Positions 55,744-64,000 are shown, counted from the stretch's first letter. The stretch is 64,000 nucleotides of DNA from Caloramator quimbayensis (GCF_900167605.1 NZ_FUYH01000012.1:1-64000), one strand, 5' to 3'. Program-made: numbers and translations. The notes: generated by a model not told the origin, from the sequence alone.

Positions 55744-56022
55744 CTATTCTTCATCCTCTTCATCAATATCTTCTTCTTCAGTCTTTTCTGAGAGCCTGTG
55801 AGCTACAGTTTCAGGCTGAACAGCAGATAATATTATATGATCGCTGTCAGTTATAATAACAGCTCTTGTTCTTCTGCCATAGGTAGCATCGATAAGCATG
55901 CCTCTATCCCTTGCCTCTTGTATGATTCTTTTTATAGGTGCAGATTCGGGGCTAACAATCGCTATAAGCCTATTCGCTGATACGATATTACCAAAACCAA
56001 TATTTATAAGTTTTATTGCCAT
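55744..56022 (-). CDS. remA: RemA/DUF370 family DNA-binding regulator
   Basis: RemA activates biofilm matrix and osmoprotection genes in Bacillus and forms a ring that wraps DNA. The 92-residue product has the conserved core [20 protein letters not shown] and [19 protein letters not shown], followed by an acidic tail ([11 protein letters not shown]). The ATG at 56022 follows GGAGGA. The gene is also found in clostridia between yicC and gmk; its targets there are not established. Confidence 0.95.
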   Translation of the reverse strand: MAIKLINIGFGNIVSANRLIAIVSPESAPIKRIIQEARDRGMLIDATYGRRTRAVIITDSDHIILSAVQPETVAHRLSEKTEEEDIDEEDEE

Positions 56023-56036
56023 ATTTTTTCCTCCTA

Positions 56037-56915
56037 TTATTCTATATTTTGAATTTGTTCTCTTATCTTTTCAAGTTCACTCTTTATTTCTACAACAAAA
56101 TTTGTAATAGACAAATCATTCGTTTTTGAACCAATAGTATTAGCCTCTCTATTCATTTCCTGCATTAAAAAGTCAAGCTTTCTTCCTACGGGTTCACTGC
56201 TATTTAGTGTATTAATAAGCTGGTCAATGTGGCTGTTTAGCCTTACTATTTCTTCAGTTATATTAACTTTATCTGAGAAAAATGCAACTTCATTTAGAAG
56301 CCTTGCTTCATCAATCTCAACATCTTTAAGATATTCTTCTACTCTTTGCCTTACTTTTGCTCTATAATCATCAACAACTATATAAGAGCGTTCTTCAATT
56401 TTACCTACACATTCTTTTATATAATTGCTTCTTTCAATTATATCTTTGCTTAATTTTAAGCCTTCATTAGTTCTCATGTCAATAAGCATATTTAATGCAT
56501 TATCAAGGGCACCATTTAATGTATTCCATACCTTTTCAATATCTTCTTCTTTTTTTTCAACTTTAATTACATCAGGAGATTTTGAAAGGAGAGAAACTGA
56601 AATATCATCAATAAGATTAAACTTTTCTTTTAAAAGTACAAAGGAATTATAATATGCTTTTGCAAGCTGCTCATCTACTTCAATTACTAAATCTTCATCG
56701 CTGAATTTATCTTGAGTTATATAAACGTCTATCTTTCCTCTATTTATTTTTGAAGATATAGATTTTCTAATATTATCTTCTAAAACGTTTATCTGCCTTG
56801 GAAGTCTTATATTTATATCAAGATATCTGTTATTTACAGATTTTATTTCAACTGTAAAACTTCTTCCATTTTCTTCAATGCTTCCCCTGCCGTATCCTGT
56901 CATACTTTTTATCAT
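56037..56915 (-). CDS. yicC: YicC family endoribonuclease
   Basis: YicC proteins are endoribonucleases reported to affect small RNA and mRNA turnover. The 292-residue product has the N-terminal [28 protein letters not shown] and the C-terminal [21 protein letters not shown], all family landmarks. The ATG at 56915 follows AGGTGA. A sigma-A promoter is upstream, so it opens the yicC-remA-gmk-rpoZ-coaBC operon. Confidence 0.95.
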   Translation of the reverse strand: MIKSMTGYGRGSIEENGRSFTVEIKSVNNRYLDINIRLPRQINVLEDNIRKSISSKINRGKIDVYITQDKFSDEDLVIEVDEQLAKAYYNSFVLLKEKFNLIDDISVSLLSKSPDVIKVEKKEEDIEKVWNTLNGALDNALNMLIDMRTNEGLKLSKDIIERSNYIKECVGKIEERSYIVVDDYRAKVRQRVEEYLKDVEIDEARLLNEVAFFSDKVNITEEIVRLNSHIDQLINTLNSSEPVGRKLDFLMQEMNREANTIGSKTNDLSITNFVVEIKSELEKIREQIQNIE

Positions 56916-56985
56916 CTAATCACCTGCCAAAAACATCAAATTATTTGCTATTCTTTTATAATATATTATTTTTTAATTCTTTCTC

Positions 56986-57015
56986 ATTATACCTAATTAT
57001 TACATAGTTTTTCAA
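56986..57015 (-). promoter_or_regulatory. Predicted sigma-A promoter for yicC-remA-gmk-rpoZ-coaBC
   Basis: Minus strand -35 TTGAAA (57010-57015) and perfect -10 TATAAT (56986-56991), spacer 18. The expected leader is about 65 bases. Confidence 0.65.
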
Positions 57016-57052
57016 GAGATATTTAATTTAAATTCTTTATTAAATAAAAAAG

Positions 57053-57069
57053 ACCTGATAGCTTCAGGT
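57053..57069 (-). terminator. Terminator after the dapL-type gene
   Basis: Arms ACCTGA (57053-57058) and TCAGGT (57064-57069), loop of five, followed on the minus strand by CTTTTTTATTT. Confidence 0.75.
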
Positions 57070-57132
57070 ACTTTTAAAACAAGATATGTTTTATACAAAA
57101 TATAAAAATAATATTTTAAAAATTTATTTTAT

Positions 57133-58287
57133 TTACATATTTACTATTCTATTCATAGCTTCAATAAGCTTGTTTTTATTAACTGTTAAAGATATCCTGC
57201 AATACCCTTCTCCAAAATCTCCAAAAGCATTTCCAGGAGTTATTAATACTCCTGTTTTCTCAAGAACTAATTTTGAAAATTCTTCAGAAGACAAATTATT
57301 TGGAACTTTAAACCAAACATAAAAAGTTCCTTTAGAATCGTATACATAATAATTTTTTTCTTTCAGCTTATCTTCAACTATTTTTCTCCTATCTTTATAT
57401 ATTTCATTAATGTATTCTGAAAAATCACTAACATAATTTAAAGCATATGCACCAGTTTGCTGAATAGCGCTGAATTGTCCCGAATCAAAATTAGTTTTGA
57501 TTATCATAAGTTTTTTTATTATTTCACTGCTTCCTGCAACATATCCTAACCTCCATCCAGACATATTATAGCTCTTTGAAAGAGAGCCAAATTCAACAGC
57601 TATATTTTTAGCATAAGGAATTTCAAGTAAGCTCTTAGGTTTTATATCGGATTTATATATTTGAAGATATGCTCCATCGTTAACTATTGCTATATCATTT
57701 TCTATTCCTAATCTTATAAGATTTCTGTAAAATTCTTCATCTGCTACTGCACCAGTAGGATTGTTAGGATAATTAACAATTAATATTTTTGCTTTTTTAA
57801 GTATTTCTTTATCGATATTACTAAGATCAGGCAAATAATTATTTTCTTCTTTTAAAGGCATCTTAAATATATTACATCCAGCAATTATTGCAGCTGCTTG
57901 ATATACTGGATATGCTGGATCAGGCAAAATAACATAATCATCAATATCTGTCAATGATAGAAACAAATGAGCTATTCCTTCCTTTGAACCAATAAGTGCT
58001 GCAACTTCTGCATTATAATCAAGATCAACATTATAATTTTTATTATAATAATTTGCAACTGCTTTTTTAAATTCATCAATCCCGCTATAGGGCGGATATT
58101 TATAGTTTTTTGGATTTTTTATATAATTCCCCATAGAATTAACGATAACTTCAGGCGTTGGAATATCTGGATCACCTATACCTAAATCAATAATTTCAAT
58201 TCCCTTCTGCTCTAACTGCTTTTTTACAGCGTCTAATTTAGAAAAAATATACTGAGGAATTTTTTGTGTTCTATTTACAAATTTCAA
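57133..58287 (-). CDS. dapL: LL-diaminopimelate aminotransferase (DapL type)
   Basis: A class I PLP aminotransferase of 384 residues. PLP lysine is in SLSKSYNMSGWRLGYVAG (about residues 232-249), the partner aspartate in IVNDGAY, and NYPNNPTG is present. The N-terminus IPQYIFSKLD and the IIDLGIGDPDIPTPEVIV segment match the DapL2-like group, and the nearby dapF supports the shortcut from tetrahydrodipicolinate to LL-diaminopimelate. Substrate by homology alone is uncertain; a related branched or aromatic transaminase is possible. The start is TTG at 58287, seven bases after GGAGGG, which lies in the arm of a hairpin. Confidence 0.85.
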   Translation of the reverse strand: MKFVNRTQKIPQYIFSKLDAVKKQLEQKGIEIIDLGIGDPDIPTPEVIVNSMGNYIKNPKNYKYPPYSGIDEFKKAVANYYNKNYNVDLDYNAEVAALIGSKEGIAHLFLSLTDIDDYVILPDPAYPVYQAAAIIAGCNIFKMPLKEENNYLPDLSNIDKEILKKAKILIVNYPNNPTGAVADEEFYRNLIRLGIENDIAIVNDGAYLQIYKSDIKPKSLLEIPYAKNIAVEFGSLSKSYNMSGWRLGYVAGSSEIIKKLMIIKTNFDSGQFSAIQQTGAYALNYVSDFSEYINEIYKDRRKIVEDKLKEKNYYVYDSKGTFYVWFKVPNNLSSEEFSKLVLEKTGVLITPGNAFGDFGEGYCRISLTVNKNKLIEAMNRIVNM

Positions 58288-58294
58288 AATTTAT

Positions 58295-58335
58295 CCCTCC
58301 AGATAATCATCTTAAAATCATAATATTCTGGAGGG
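58295..58335 (-). promoter_or_regulatory. Hairpin sequestering the dapL ribosome binding site
   Basis: On the minus strand CCCTCCAGA (58327-58335) pairs perfectly with TCTGGAGGG (58295-58303), a 23-base loop between. The GGAGGG ribosome binding site is in the descending arm, eight bases before the TTG start, and there is no T tract, so it is an anti-Shine-Dalgarno element rather than a terminator. Confidence 0.6.
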
Positions 58336-58348
58336 AATTTTGTTGTTA

Positions 58349-59230
58349 CTAATTATATGAATTTAAAACCATTTCAATCCAGCTTTCCTTAGGCTGTACT
58401 ATTTCGTAATTTAAATTTTGTTTATCTGATTTCTTAAGTTTTAAATTCAAGGTGTTATTTTTACCATCTTTATTAATTTGTGCTCTAAGTACAACTTTTG
58501 GAGCATAACCATCCTTATATGAGATAATTGTGATTTCTCCATATTCTTTTGCAACTGGGTAATCTACAACAGTTGAATTGTCAAAAGGAATATCAAATTG
58601 GGCAATACCCTTTTTATCAGTAACAGCTGAAAGTTTTGCTTCAGGTATAACGATTTTAACGCTTTCTATAGGTTTTTTATTTTCATCTGCTACTGAAACT
58701 TTGAATTTTATCATATTATCAGTTTTAATACCTTCACCTTCAAATTTTTCATAGGCCTTTACCATGTTTTCAATATAATTTATATCTGGAAGATTACAAT
58801 TAGCTGTTATTTTCTTACCTTTTGTTAATTCAACTTTTGCAACTGAAGTCGAGCCTCCAGGATAAATGTTGTAATCCATTTCCATATGTTTTCCGTATCC
58901 ATCTTTAACAACTATTATATTAACAAACCCGCAGTTCATTTTATTAATTACTTCATCAGTATATCTTGAAAAATAATCTTTATTCAGTTCAACAATAATT
59001 TCAGGGGTTTTTCCCATCTCATCGGTTGTATATACTGTGCTGTCTCCTACAATATATACCTTTGCATCTTTAATTGGTGATTTAGTTTGCTTGTCTAATG
59101 CTACCACAATCATTTTTTGTTTTTGCGGCATTTCTGCTATTACATTAGTTGAACTGGATTTTTTGAGGCAGCTTTCAGCAAAAAAAATCATCACTATTGC
59201 GAGTATAAGTAATAGCTGCTTATATTTCAA
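58349..59230 (-). CDS. Predicted lipoprotein with two CarboxypepD_reg-like domains
   Basis: A 293-residue exported protein of unknown function. The N-terminus is a signal peptide (MKYKQLLLILAIVMIFFAES) followed by cysteine at 21; the AESC site is a non-ideal lipobox. Two similar beta-sandwich units follow: residues 41-130 (KSPIKDAKVYI, TDEMGKTPEII, VVKDGYGKHMEM) and about 175-265 (KKPIESVKIVI, TDKKGIAQFDI, ISYKDGYAPKVVL). The shared pattern P-x-x-x-VxI ... TDxxG ... KDGY marks a duplication typical of carboxypeptidase regulatory-like folds. The start is TTG at 59230 after GGGGGG. Cotranscribed with dapF and dapL. Confidence 0.75.
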   Translation of the reverse strand: MKYKQLLLILAIVMIFFAESCLKKSSSTNVIAEMPQKQKMIVVALDKQTKSPIKDAKVYIVGDSTVYTTDEMGKTPEIIVELNKDYFSRYTDEVINKMNCGFVNIIVVKDGYGKHMEMDYNIYPGGSTSVAKVELTKGKKITANCNLPDINYIENMVKAYEKFEGEGIKTDNMIKFKVSVADENKKPIESVKIVIPEAKLSAVTDKKGIAQFDIPFDNSTVVDYPVAKEYGEITIISYKDGYAPKVVLRAQINKDGKNNTLNLKLKKSDKQNLNYEIVQPKESWIEMVLNSYN

Positions 59231-59322
59231 TTATATCCCCCCAATAATTAACTCTTCTTATCTATATTTATTTGAGGGAATATCTAAATATTACTTTTTT
59301 ATTCTATATTAAATAAATATAT

Positions 59323-60147
59323 TTATAGTGAATAAATACCTTCACATATAAATTCAGCTGGTCCTTCCATAACAACATTTTCTTCATAATATAATACATT
59401 TAAATCCCCTGCCGCAAGCTTAGCAGTTACTGTTCTATCTGTTTTACCATTAATATAACAAGCAACAACACTTGCACAAGTTCCAGTACCACAGGCCAAT
59501 GTAAGTCCTGCCCCTCTTTCCCATGTTCTTACTTTAATTGTTTTCCTATCTAATACCTCAACAAAATTTACATTTGTTTTTTTAGGGAATATACTATTAT
59601 TTTCAATAATTTTGCCTATTTCTATTACCTCTTTTTCGTCAATCTCATTTACATAAACTATTGTATGGGGTACACCCAACAATATTGTAGATAAATTATA
59701 TTCCTTACCACATATTGATAATGTATAATTTTTATTATCTAAATCACTTAAAAACGGTATTTCATTTTTAACAAAAGATGGTCTTCCCATATCAACTTCA
59801 ACGCTGCAAACTATTTCATTGATTACTTTAAGTTTTACATTTTTTATTCCTGATAGAGTTTCTACATTAAAACTTTGTTTGTTTATTATTCCCTTTTCAT
59901 ATACATATTTTGCAAAACATCTTATTCCGTTACCGCACATTTCAGCAAGACTTCCATCTGAATTTATAATAGTCATTTTTATATCTGATATATCTGATTT
60001 TTCAACAATAAGTATACCATCTGCCCCTATTCCTAAATGCCTGTCACAGCTTTTTTTTGCAACAATGCTCCAATCAACTGAATACTCTAACAAATTGTCA
60101 AAAACTATAAAGTCATTACCTAAACCATGCATCTTCGTAAAAAACAT
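59323..60147 (-). CDS. dapF: Diaminopimelate epimerase
   Basis: DapF converts LL- to meso-diaminopimelate for lysine and peptidoglycan. Both catalytic cysteines are visible: EMCGNGIRCFAKYV (about residue 72) and LACGTGTCASVVAC (about 216), plus FTKMHGLGNDFI at the N-terminus. An upstream GTG at 60156 is too close to AAAGGA; the ATG at 60147 gives 274 residues. It opens a unit with the lipoprotein gene and dapL and is divergent from rqcH. Confidence 0.97.
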   Translation of the reverse strand: MFFTKMHGLGNDFIVFDNLLEYSVDWSIVAKKSCDRHLGIGADGILIVEKSDISDIKMTIINSDGSLAEMCGNGIRCFAKYVYEKGIINKQSFNVETLSGIKNVKLKVINEIVCSVEVDMGRPSFVKNEIPFLSDLDNKNYTLSICGKEYNLSTILLGVPHTIVYVNEIDEKEVIEIGKIIENNSIFPKKTNVNFVEVLDRKTIKVRTWERGAGLTLACGTGTCASVVACYINGKTDRTVTAKLAAGDLNVLYYEENVVMEGPAEFICEGIYSL

Positions 60148-60162
60148 TTTAATCACAATCCT

Positions 60163-60190
60163 TTCAAATTATTATATTTAGTGTTATACT
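60163..60190 (+). promoter_or_regulatory. Possible sigma-A promoter for rqcH
   Basis: Plus strand -35 TTCAAA (60163-60168) and -10 TATACT (60185-60190), spacer 16. The start site would be about 27 bases before the ATG. Confidence 0.45.
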
Positions 60191-60223
60191 TTTATTCATA
60201 AAAAATTGTTCGGAGGTAATATT

Positions 60224-61966
60224 ATGCCCTTAGATGGAGTATTCGTGAATTCTATTGTTAAAGAACTTTCAACTATAATAAATGGTAAGATAGATAAAAT
60301 TCATCAGCCATCAGACTATGAAAATATATTATTAGTTAAAAAAGATAAAAAAACATATAAAATATTATTGTGCTCTAACCCATCATATCCCAGAGTACAT
60401 ATTACAGAAAATAATTATGAGAACCCTGCAGCACCTCCATCTTTTTGCATGACTTTAAGAAAGCATTTAAATGGTGGTAAAATAGCCGATATATATCAGG
60501 TAAATTTTGATAGAATCATTGAGTTTAAAATTGAAGGAAGGGATGAATTAGGCTATCCTATAATTTATTTTCTTATAATTGAAATCATGGGTAAACACAG
60601 CAATATAATTCTTCTAAATGAAAAAAGATATATTATTGATAGTATAAAACGTATTACAAGCGATGTAAACAGGTATAGACAAATAATTCCGGGTGTAGAA
60701 TACATCTGTCCTCCTATAGGAGAAAAAATCAATCCATTAGAACAAAACGATGAAAGCATTATAAATATTTTTTCAAATTTTAATAGTGATAAACCTGTAT
60801 ACAAACTCTTTACTGATAGTTTCCTTGGAGTTAGCAAGACTTTAGCTTATGAGATATGCAATAACTTAGCAAACACCAAACTGAAAGATTTATCAAATGA
60901 GCAAAAGCTTTTATTAAATATTAATTTCCTATATTATATGGCAAAAATAAGAAGCTATGATTATAAATATATAATATTTTATAAAGAAACTTCTATGTTC
61001 GATTATTATGTCTTTGAGCTCAGTGAATATAAGAATTTAAAATTCGAATTATATGAATCTCCCAGTAAAGTTCTCGATACTTTTTATGGTCAAAGAGATT
61101 TGAAGGATAGTTTAAAACAAAAATACACTTCTTTATTTAAACTAATAACTAATTTCATTGAAAGGACAGATAAAAAAATTCAAATCTATAAAGAGAAGAT
61201 TGAGGAGTGCAGTAATTTTGATATATATAAGATATATGCAGATATTTTAATGGCTAATCAATATTATATAGACTTAAGTTCTGATAAAGTTGAACTTCAA
61301 AACTTTTATGATCCTGAACTTAAAAATATTGTTATACCAATTGATGTTGATGTTTCACCTGTTCAAAACGCTCAAAACTATTATAAAAGATATAATAAAG
61401 AAAAAAATACACTTGAAATTACAAATAAGCTTCTAAAGGATAGTATAGAGGAAAAACAATATCTCGAATCGATACTTTGTAACCTTGAAAACGCTTCAGA
61501 TATGGATACTATAGAAGAAATAAAGTCAGAACTTTTTGAGCTTGGATATATAAAAAAGAAAAAAAACAATATAAAGCAAAAAAAATCATCCCCTCATCAT
61601 TTTAAATCGAGCGATGGATTTGATATCTATGTTGGAAAAAATAATTTTCAAAACGATTACCTGACTATGAAATTTGCAGTAGGAAGCGATATTTGGATGC
61701 ACGTTAAAAATATACCTGGTTCTCATGTTATTATAAAATCTAAAAATGGAGAGGTTTCTGATACTGCCCTGCTTGAAGGTGCACTTTTAGCTGCATTTTT
61801 CAGCAAGGCAAAAAACTCCTCTAATGTTCCCGTAGATTACACTGAAAAAAAGAACGTAAAAAAACCTTCTGGTGCAAAACCTGGTATGGTAATATATTAT
61901 ACAAACAAAACTATATATGTAACTCCTAATGAACATAAAATTAAAAGTCTTATTTCCCTTGCCTAA
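60224..61966 (+). CDS. rqcH: Ribosome-associated quality control protein RqcH (FbpA/YloA, NFACT)
   Basis: RqcH binds stalled 50S subunits and adds C-terminal alanine tails that mark nascent chains for degradation. The 580-residue protein has the NFACT-N domain (PLDGVFVNSIVKEL; the Asp-Arg pair in NFDRIIEFKIEGRDELG matches the tRNA-contact pair of the Bacillus protein), coiled-coil helices (about 290-440) and the C-terminal NFACT-R domain (GFDIYVGKNNFQNDYLT, DIWMHVKNIPGSHVII). The frame opens upstream, but ATG 60224 follows GGAGG. In older work called fibronectin-binding protein. Confidence 0.95.
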   Translation: MPLDGVFVNSIVKELSTIINGKIDKIHQPSDYENILLVKKDKKTYKILLCSNPSYPRVHITENNYENPAAPPSFCMTLRKHLNGGKIADIYQVNFDRIIEFKIEGRDELGYPIIYFLIIEIMGKHSNIILLNEKRYIIDSIKRITSDVNRYRQIIPGVEYICPPIGEKINPLEQNDESIINIFSNFNSDKPVYKLFTDSFLGVSKTLAYEICNNLANTKLKDLSNEQKLLLNINFLYYMAKIRSYDYKYIIFYKETSMFDYYVFELSEYKNLKFELYESPSKVLDTFYGQRDLKDSLKQKYTSLFKLITNFIERTDKKIQIYKEKIEECSNFDIYKIYADILMANQYYIDLSSDKVELQNFYDPELKNIVIPIDVDVSPVQNAQNYYKRYNKEKNTLEITNKLLKDSIEEKQYLESILCNLENASDMDTIEEIKSELFELGYIKKKKNNIKQKKSSPHHFKSSDGFDIYVGKNNFQNDYLTMKFAVGSDIWMHVKNIPGSHVIIKSKNGEVSDTALLEGALLAAFFSKAKNSSNVPVDYTEKKNVKKPSGAKPGMVIYYTNKTIYVTPNEHKIKSLISLA

Positions 61967-62003
61967 AAATAAGATTGCAAGTTTAAAACTTGCAATCTTA
62001 TTT
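61967..62003. terminator. Bidirectional terminator between rqcH and the C_GCAxxG_C_C gene
   Basis: Perfect 18-base arms (61967-61984 and 61986-62003; core AAGATTGCAAGTTT) around one central base. It starts right after the rqcH stop, and the minus-strand TAA of the convergent gene (61998-62000) is inside the stem. Confidence 0.85.
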
Positions 62004-62402
62004 CATTTCTCTAATGACTATCTCATCTAATATTTCTGCTGCAGTCTCAATCATTTTTATACATCTTATATCATCATTTCTATATCTTTGTTTTAAAATT
62101 GCACAGTTTTCTGTTCCAAGTCTATTAGTGAACTTTTCAATAAACTCTTTAGTAAGATTTTTAATTTTATCGCTCTCATGAGCTCGTTCTTTTGTAAAAA
62201 GAATACCTAAAACTGCAATTGCTCCTGATATAGCTCCGCATACTCCTTCAACAGCCATTCCCCCGCCAAAAGCCGCCATAGTTTTTAATACAGTTTTGTC
62301 TAAATTCATTTTATATTCTTCATTTGCAGCATATAAAATCGTTTCAGCACAGTTCAAATCATATTCACTCGAGTAAAATTTGCGAGCAGTATTAATTAAC
62401 AA
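61998..62402 (-). CDS. C_GCAxxG_C_C family redox-type protein
   Basis: A 134-residue member of the family named for its cysteine pattern. Visible cysteines are LNCAE near residue 17, GVCGAISGA (about 54-62, the GCAxxG variant VCGAISG), ENCAILK and IRCIKM. The glycine-rich FGGGMAVEGVCGA helix is characteristic. These proteins are thought to bind metal or act in redox or transport accessory roles; no function is established. The GTG at 62411 is fused to the AAGGAG site; TTG at 62402 is the likelier start. It lies downstream of larB, about 100 bases away. Confidence 0.85.
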   Translation of the reverse strand: MLINTARKFYSSEYDLNCAETILYAANEEYKMNLDKTVLKTMAAFGGGMAVEGVCGAISGAIAVLGILFTKERAHESDKIKNLTKEFIEKFTNRLGTENCAILKQRYRNDDIRCIKMIETAAEILDEIVIREMK

Positions 62403-62499
62403 GAAAATCACTCCTTTTTTATATTTATTAATTTTTTTATTTTATTTGTTTAAGTATTATTTAGGCTTATCAATTATGATAATAGCACATATGATATTT

Positions 62500-63246
62500 T
62501 TATAGCTTATTTATCATACTTGAAAGGTATCCTGCTCCAAATCCATTATCGATATTTACAACGCTGACACCGCTTGCACAGCTATTCAGCATAGTAAGCA
62601 GTGCTGATAATCCTCCAAAATTTGCTCCATATCCAACGCTTGTTGGAACTGCAATTACTGGTTTATCTATTAAGCCCGCAACTACGCTTGCTAGTGCACC
62701 CTCCATACCAGCAACGACTACAACTACTTTAGCAGCTCTAATAATATCAATTCTGCTAAAAAGCCTATGTATTCCTGCAACACCAACATCAAATATTCTT
62801 TCAACTCTATTACCTAAAAATTCTGCTGTTGCTGCAGCTTCTTCTGCAACTGGAATATCCGATGTGCCTGCTGTAACAACGGCTATGAAGCTCTCTGGTA
62901 TACTTATATCTTTTCTCTTAATTGTAATTATACGAGCAGTTTTATTATATTGTGCATCTTTACATATATTATAAACTGCATTATACATTTCTTCATCAGC
63001 TCTTGTAGCAAGTATATTACAATTTCTTTCAAGCATGCATTGTACTATTCCTGTTACCTGTTCAACTGTTTTACCTTTACAATAAATAACCTCTGGATAA
63101 CCAACTCTAATTTCTCTATGATTATCAATCATTGCATATCCTATATCTTTAAATGGATAGTTTGCAATTTCTTTTAATCCATCTTCAATTGAAATTTTAT
63201 CATTTTTTATATCCTCAAGCAGTTTTCTAATATCCTTTTCATCCAT
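62500..63246 (-). CDS. larB: Pyridinium-3,5-biscarboxylic acid mononucleotide synthase LarB
   Basis: LarB carboxylates and hydrolyses nicotinic acid adenine dinucleotide in synthesis of the nickel-pincer cofactor of lactate racemase and related enzymes. The 248-residue protein has the N-terminal helical part (residues 1-60) and a PurE-like domain with [39 protein letters not shown] and [20 protein letters not shown]. The ATG at 63246 follows AGGTGA. It is coupled to larE upstream; larC is not found downstream within the window. Confidence 0.95.
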   Translation of the reverse strand: MDEKDIRKLLEDIKNDKISIEDGLKEIANYPFKDIGYAMIDNHREIRVGYPEVIYCKGKTVEQVTGIVQCMLERNCNILATRADEEMYNAVYNICKDAQYNKTARIITIKRKDISIPESFIAVVTAGTSDIPVAEEAAATAEFLGNRVERIFDVGVAGIHRLFSRIDIIRAAKVVVVVAGMEGALASVVAGLIDKPVIAVPTSVGYGANFGGLSALLTMLNSCASGVSVVNIDNGFGAGYLSSMINKL

Positions 63247-63250
63247 ATTA

Positions 63251-64000
63251 TCACCTGTTTTTATTTTTTATTGTTTCATTTAAGCTTCCTGTTCTATATC
63301 CTTCAATATCAAGGCAAACATATTTAAATCCAAAGCTTTTTAAGTTTTTAACAATGTCATCTAAAAGATTTTCATCAAAAAAATTAACTCTTTGGTCTTT
63401 TGGAACTTCGATTCTTGCTACATCATTGTGGTTTCTAACCCTTACAGCCTTAAATCCAATACTCATTAGATACATTTCTGATTTTTCTATTTTTTTTAGT
63501 TTTTCTATTTCTATTTTCTCACCATAGGGTACTCTTGAAAGCAAACATGCGTAGGCTGGTTTATTCCAAGTATTAAGCCCTAATTCTTTAGAAAGCAGTC
63601 TAATATCTTCCTTAGTAAATCCTAATTCGAGAAGCGGACTTTTTACATTAAGCTCCTTTAATGCCTTCATTCCTGGCCTATAATCCCTTATATCATCAGC
63701 ATTTGTTCCATCTAATACGAATTTTATGTTTTTCTTTTCTGCTGTATCAATTACACAGCTGAATAAAGCCTTTTTACATAGATAGCATCTGTTTTCAGGA
63801 TTATCCATTATTTCATTTATTATTGGCATATCAATTATTAAATGTTTGATATTAAAATCACTTGTAAACAATTTTGCTTCTTTTATCTCCCACGAAGGTA
63901 TATAGGGAGAGTTAAAAGTTACAGCTAATGCATTTTCCCCTAAAGCATCTTTTGCAGCTTTTAATAAAAATGTGCTGTCTACTCCTCCTGAAAAGGCTAT
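63251..64000 (-). CDS. larE: ATP-dependent sacrificial sulfur transferase LarE (5' end beyond the window)
   Basis: The frame runs open to the window edge at 64000, so the start is outside; about 249 codons are visible. The PP-loop motif [15 protein letters not shown] lies at the very edge, followed by [35 protein letters not shown] and [14 protein letters not shown], whose cysteine corresponds to the sulfur-donating cysteine described in Lactobacillus LarE. It sulfurates the LarB product in nickel-pincer synthesis. It ends five bases before larB, so the two are cotranscribed. Confidence 0.95.
   Translation of the reverse strand: MAFSGGVDSTFLLKAAKDALGENALAVTFNSPYIPSWEIKEAKLFTSDFNIKHLIIDMPIINEIMDNPENRCYLCKKALFSCVIDTAEKKNIKFVLDGTNADDIRDYRPGMKALKELNVKSPLLELGFTKEDIRLLSKELGLNTWNKPAYACLLSRVPYGEKIEIEKLKKIEKSEMYLMSIGFKAVRVRNHNDVARIEVPKDQRVNFFDENLLDDIVKNLKSFGFKYVCLDIEGYRTGSLNETIKNKNR

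Noticed and set aside
58295-58335. Terminator between the lipoprotein gene and dapL
   Set aside because: The stem is strong but is followed by ATAAATTTTG rather than a T tract, and it contains the ribosome binding site, so it was called an anti-Shine-Dalgarno hairpin instead.
1-64000. CRISPR arrays, tRNA or rRNA genes, phage or defence islands
   Set aside because: No regularly spaced repeats, no cloverleaf or rRNA-like GC-rich segments and no integrase, Cas or toxin genes were seen; nearly all the sequence is explained by conserved housekeeping genes.

Overview
This window is a stretch of core chromosome from a low-GC (about 30% by eye), endospore-forming member of the Clostridia. Evidence for that placement: CodY, FapR, PrkC/Stp, RemA, RsgA, SpoVS and YlbJ are Firmicutes or spore-former genes; starts are preceded by strong AGGAGG-type ribosome binding sites; FabK and a DapL-type aminotransferase fit an anaerobic clostridium. 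The best guess is Clostridiaceae, possibly near Caloramator, but genus is not certain from sequence alone. Nearly all genes lie on the minus strand; the only plus-strand genes are tmcAL, ylbJ, rpmB and rqcH.

Layout from left to right. 1-440: 5' end of a probable transposase gene running off the edge, plus a non-coding flank. 441-9.4 kb: codY, hslU, hslV, trmFO, topA, dprA, comM. 9.5-13.9 kb: yraN, rnhB, rbgA, rplS, trmD, rimM, khpA, rpsP. 13.9-22.4 kb: ffh, ylxM, ftsY, smc, spoVS, an Elp3-like radical SAM gene, rnc. 22.4-29.3 kb: fatty acid and phospholipid genes fabF, acpP, fabG, fabD, fabK, fabH, plsX under the repressor gene fapR. 29.4-36.9 kb: rpmF, ylbN (DUF177), ackA, pta, tmcAL, ylbK (patatin), ylbJ, coaD, rsmD. 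37-41.6 kb: recG, yloV/fakA, yloU (Asp23), rpmB, then two tiny membrane proteins. 42.1-56.9 kb: thiN, rpe, rsgA, prkC, stp, rlmN, rsmB, yugP, fmt, def, priA, coaBC, rpoZ, gmk, remA, yicC. 57.1-64 kb: dapL-type aminotransferase, a tandem-domain lipoprotein, dapF, rqcH, a C_GCAxxG_C_C protein, larB and the 3' part of larE.

From memory of Bacillus subtilis, the order rqcH-yicC-remA-gmk-rpoZ-coaBC-priA-def-fmt-rsmB-rlmN-stp-prkC-rsgA-rpe-thiN-(spoVM)-rpmB-yloU-yloV-recG-fapR-plsX-fabD-fabG-acpP-rnc-smc-ftsY-ylxM-ffh-rpsP-khpA-rimM-trmD-rplS-rbgA-rnhB-dprA-topA-trmFO-hslV-hslU-codY is the same, with the ylbH-to-rpmF cluster (which also carries pta-ackA) inserted between recG and fapR. The genes cover tRNA, rRNA and ribosome maturation, SRP targeting, membrane lipid synthesis, cell-wall stress signalling, chromosome segregation and acetate metabolism.

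No CRISPR array, rRNA, tRNA or defence system was found, and I do not see a clearly new multi-gene system. The observations most worth following are regulatory: a textbook sigma-H promoter that makes spoVS a separate unit inside the rnc-smc cluster, a terminator hairpin between the smc promoter and the smc start, a FapR-like operator at fapR, a sigma-E-like promoter at ylbJ, a palindrome shared by the divergent rpmB and yloU promoters, a hairpin covering the dapL ribosome binding site, and two tandem paralogous micro-membrane-proteins where spoVM sits in Bacillus.
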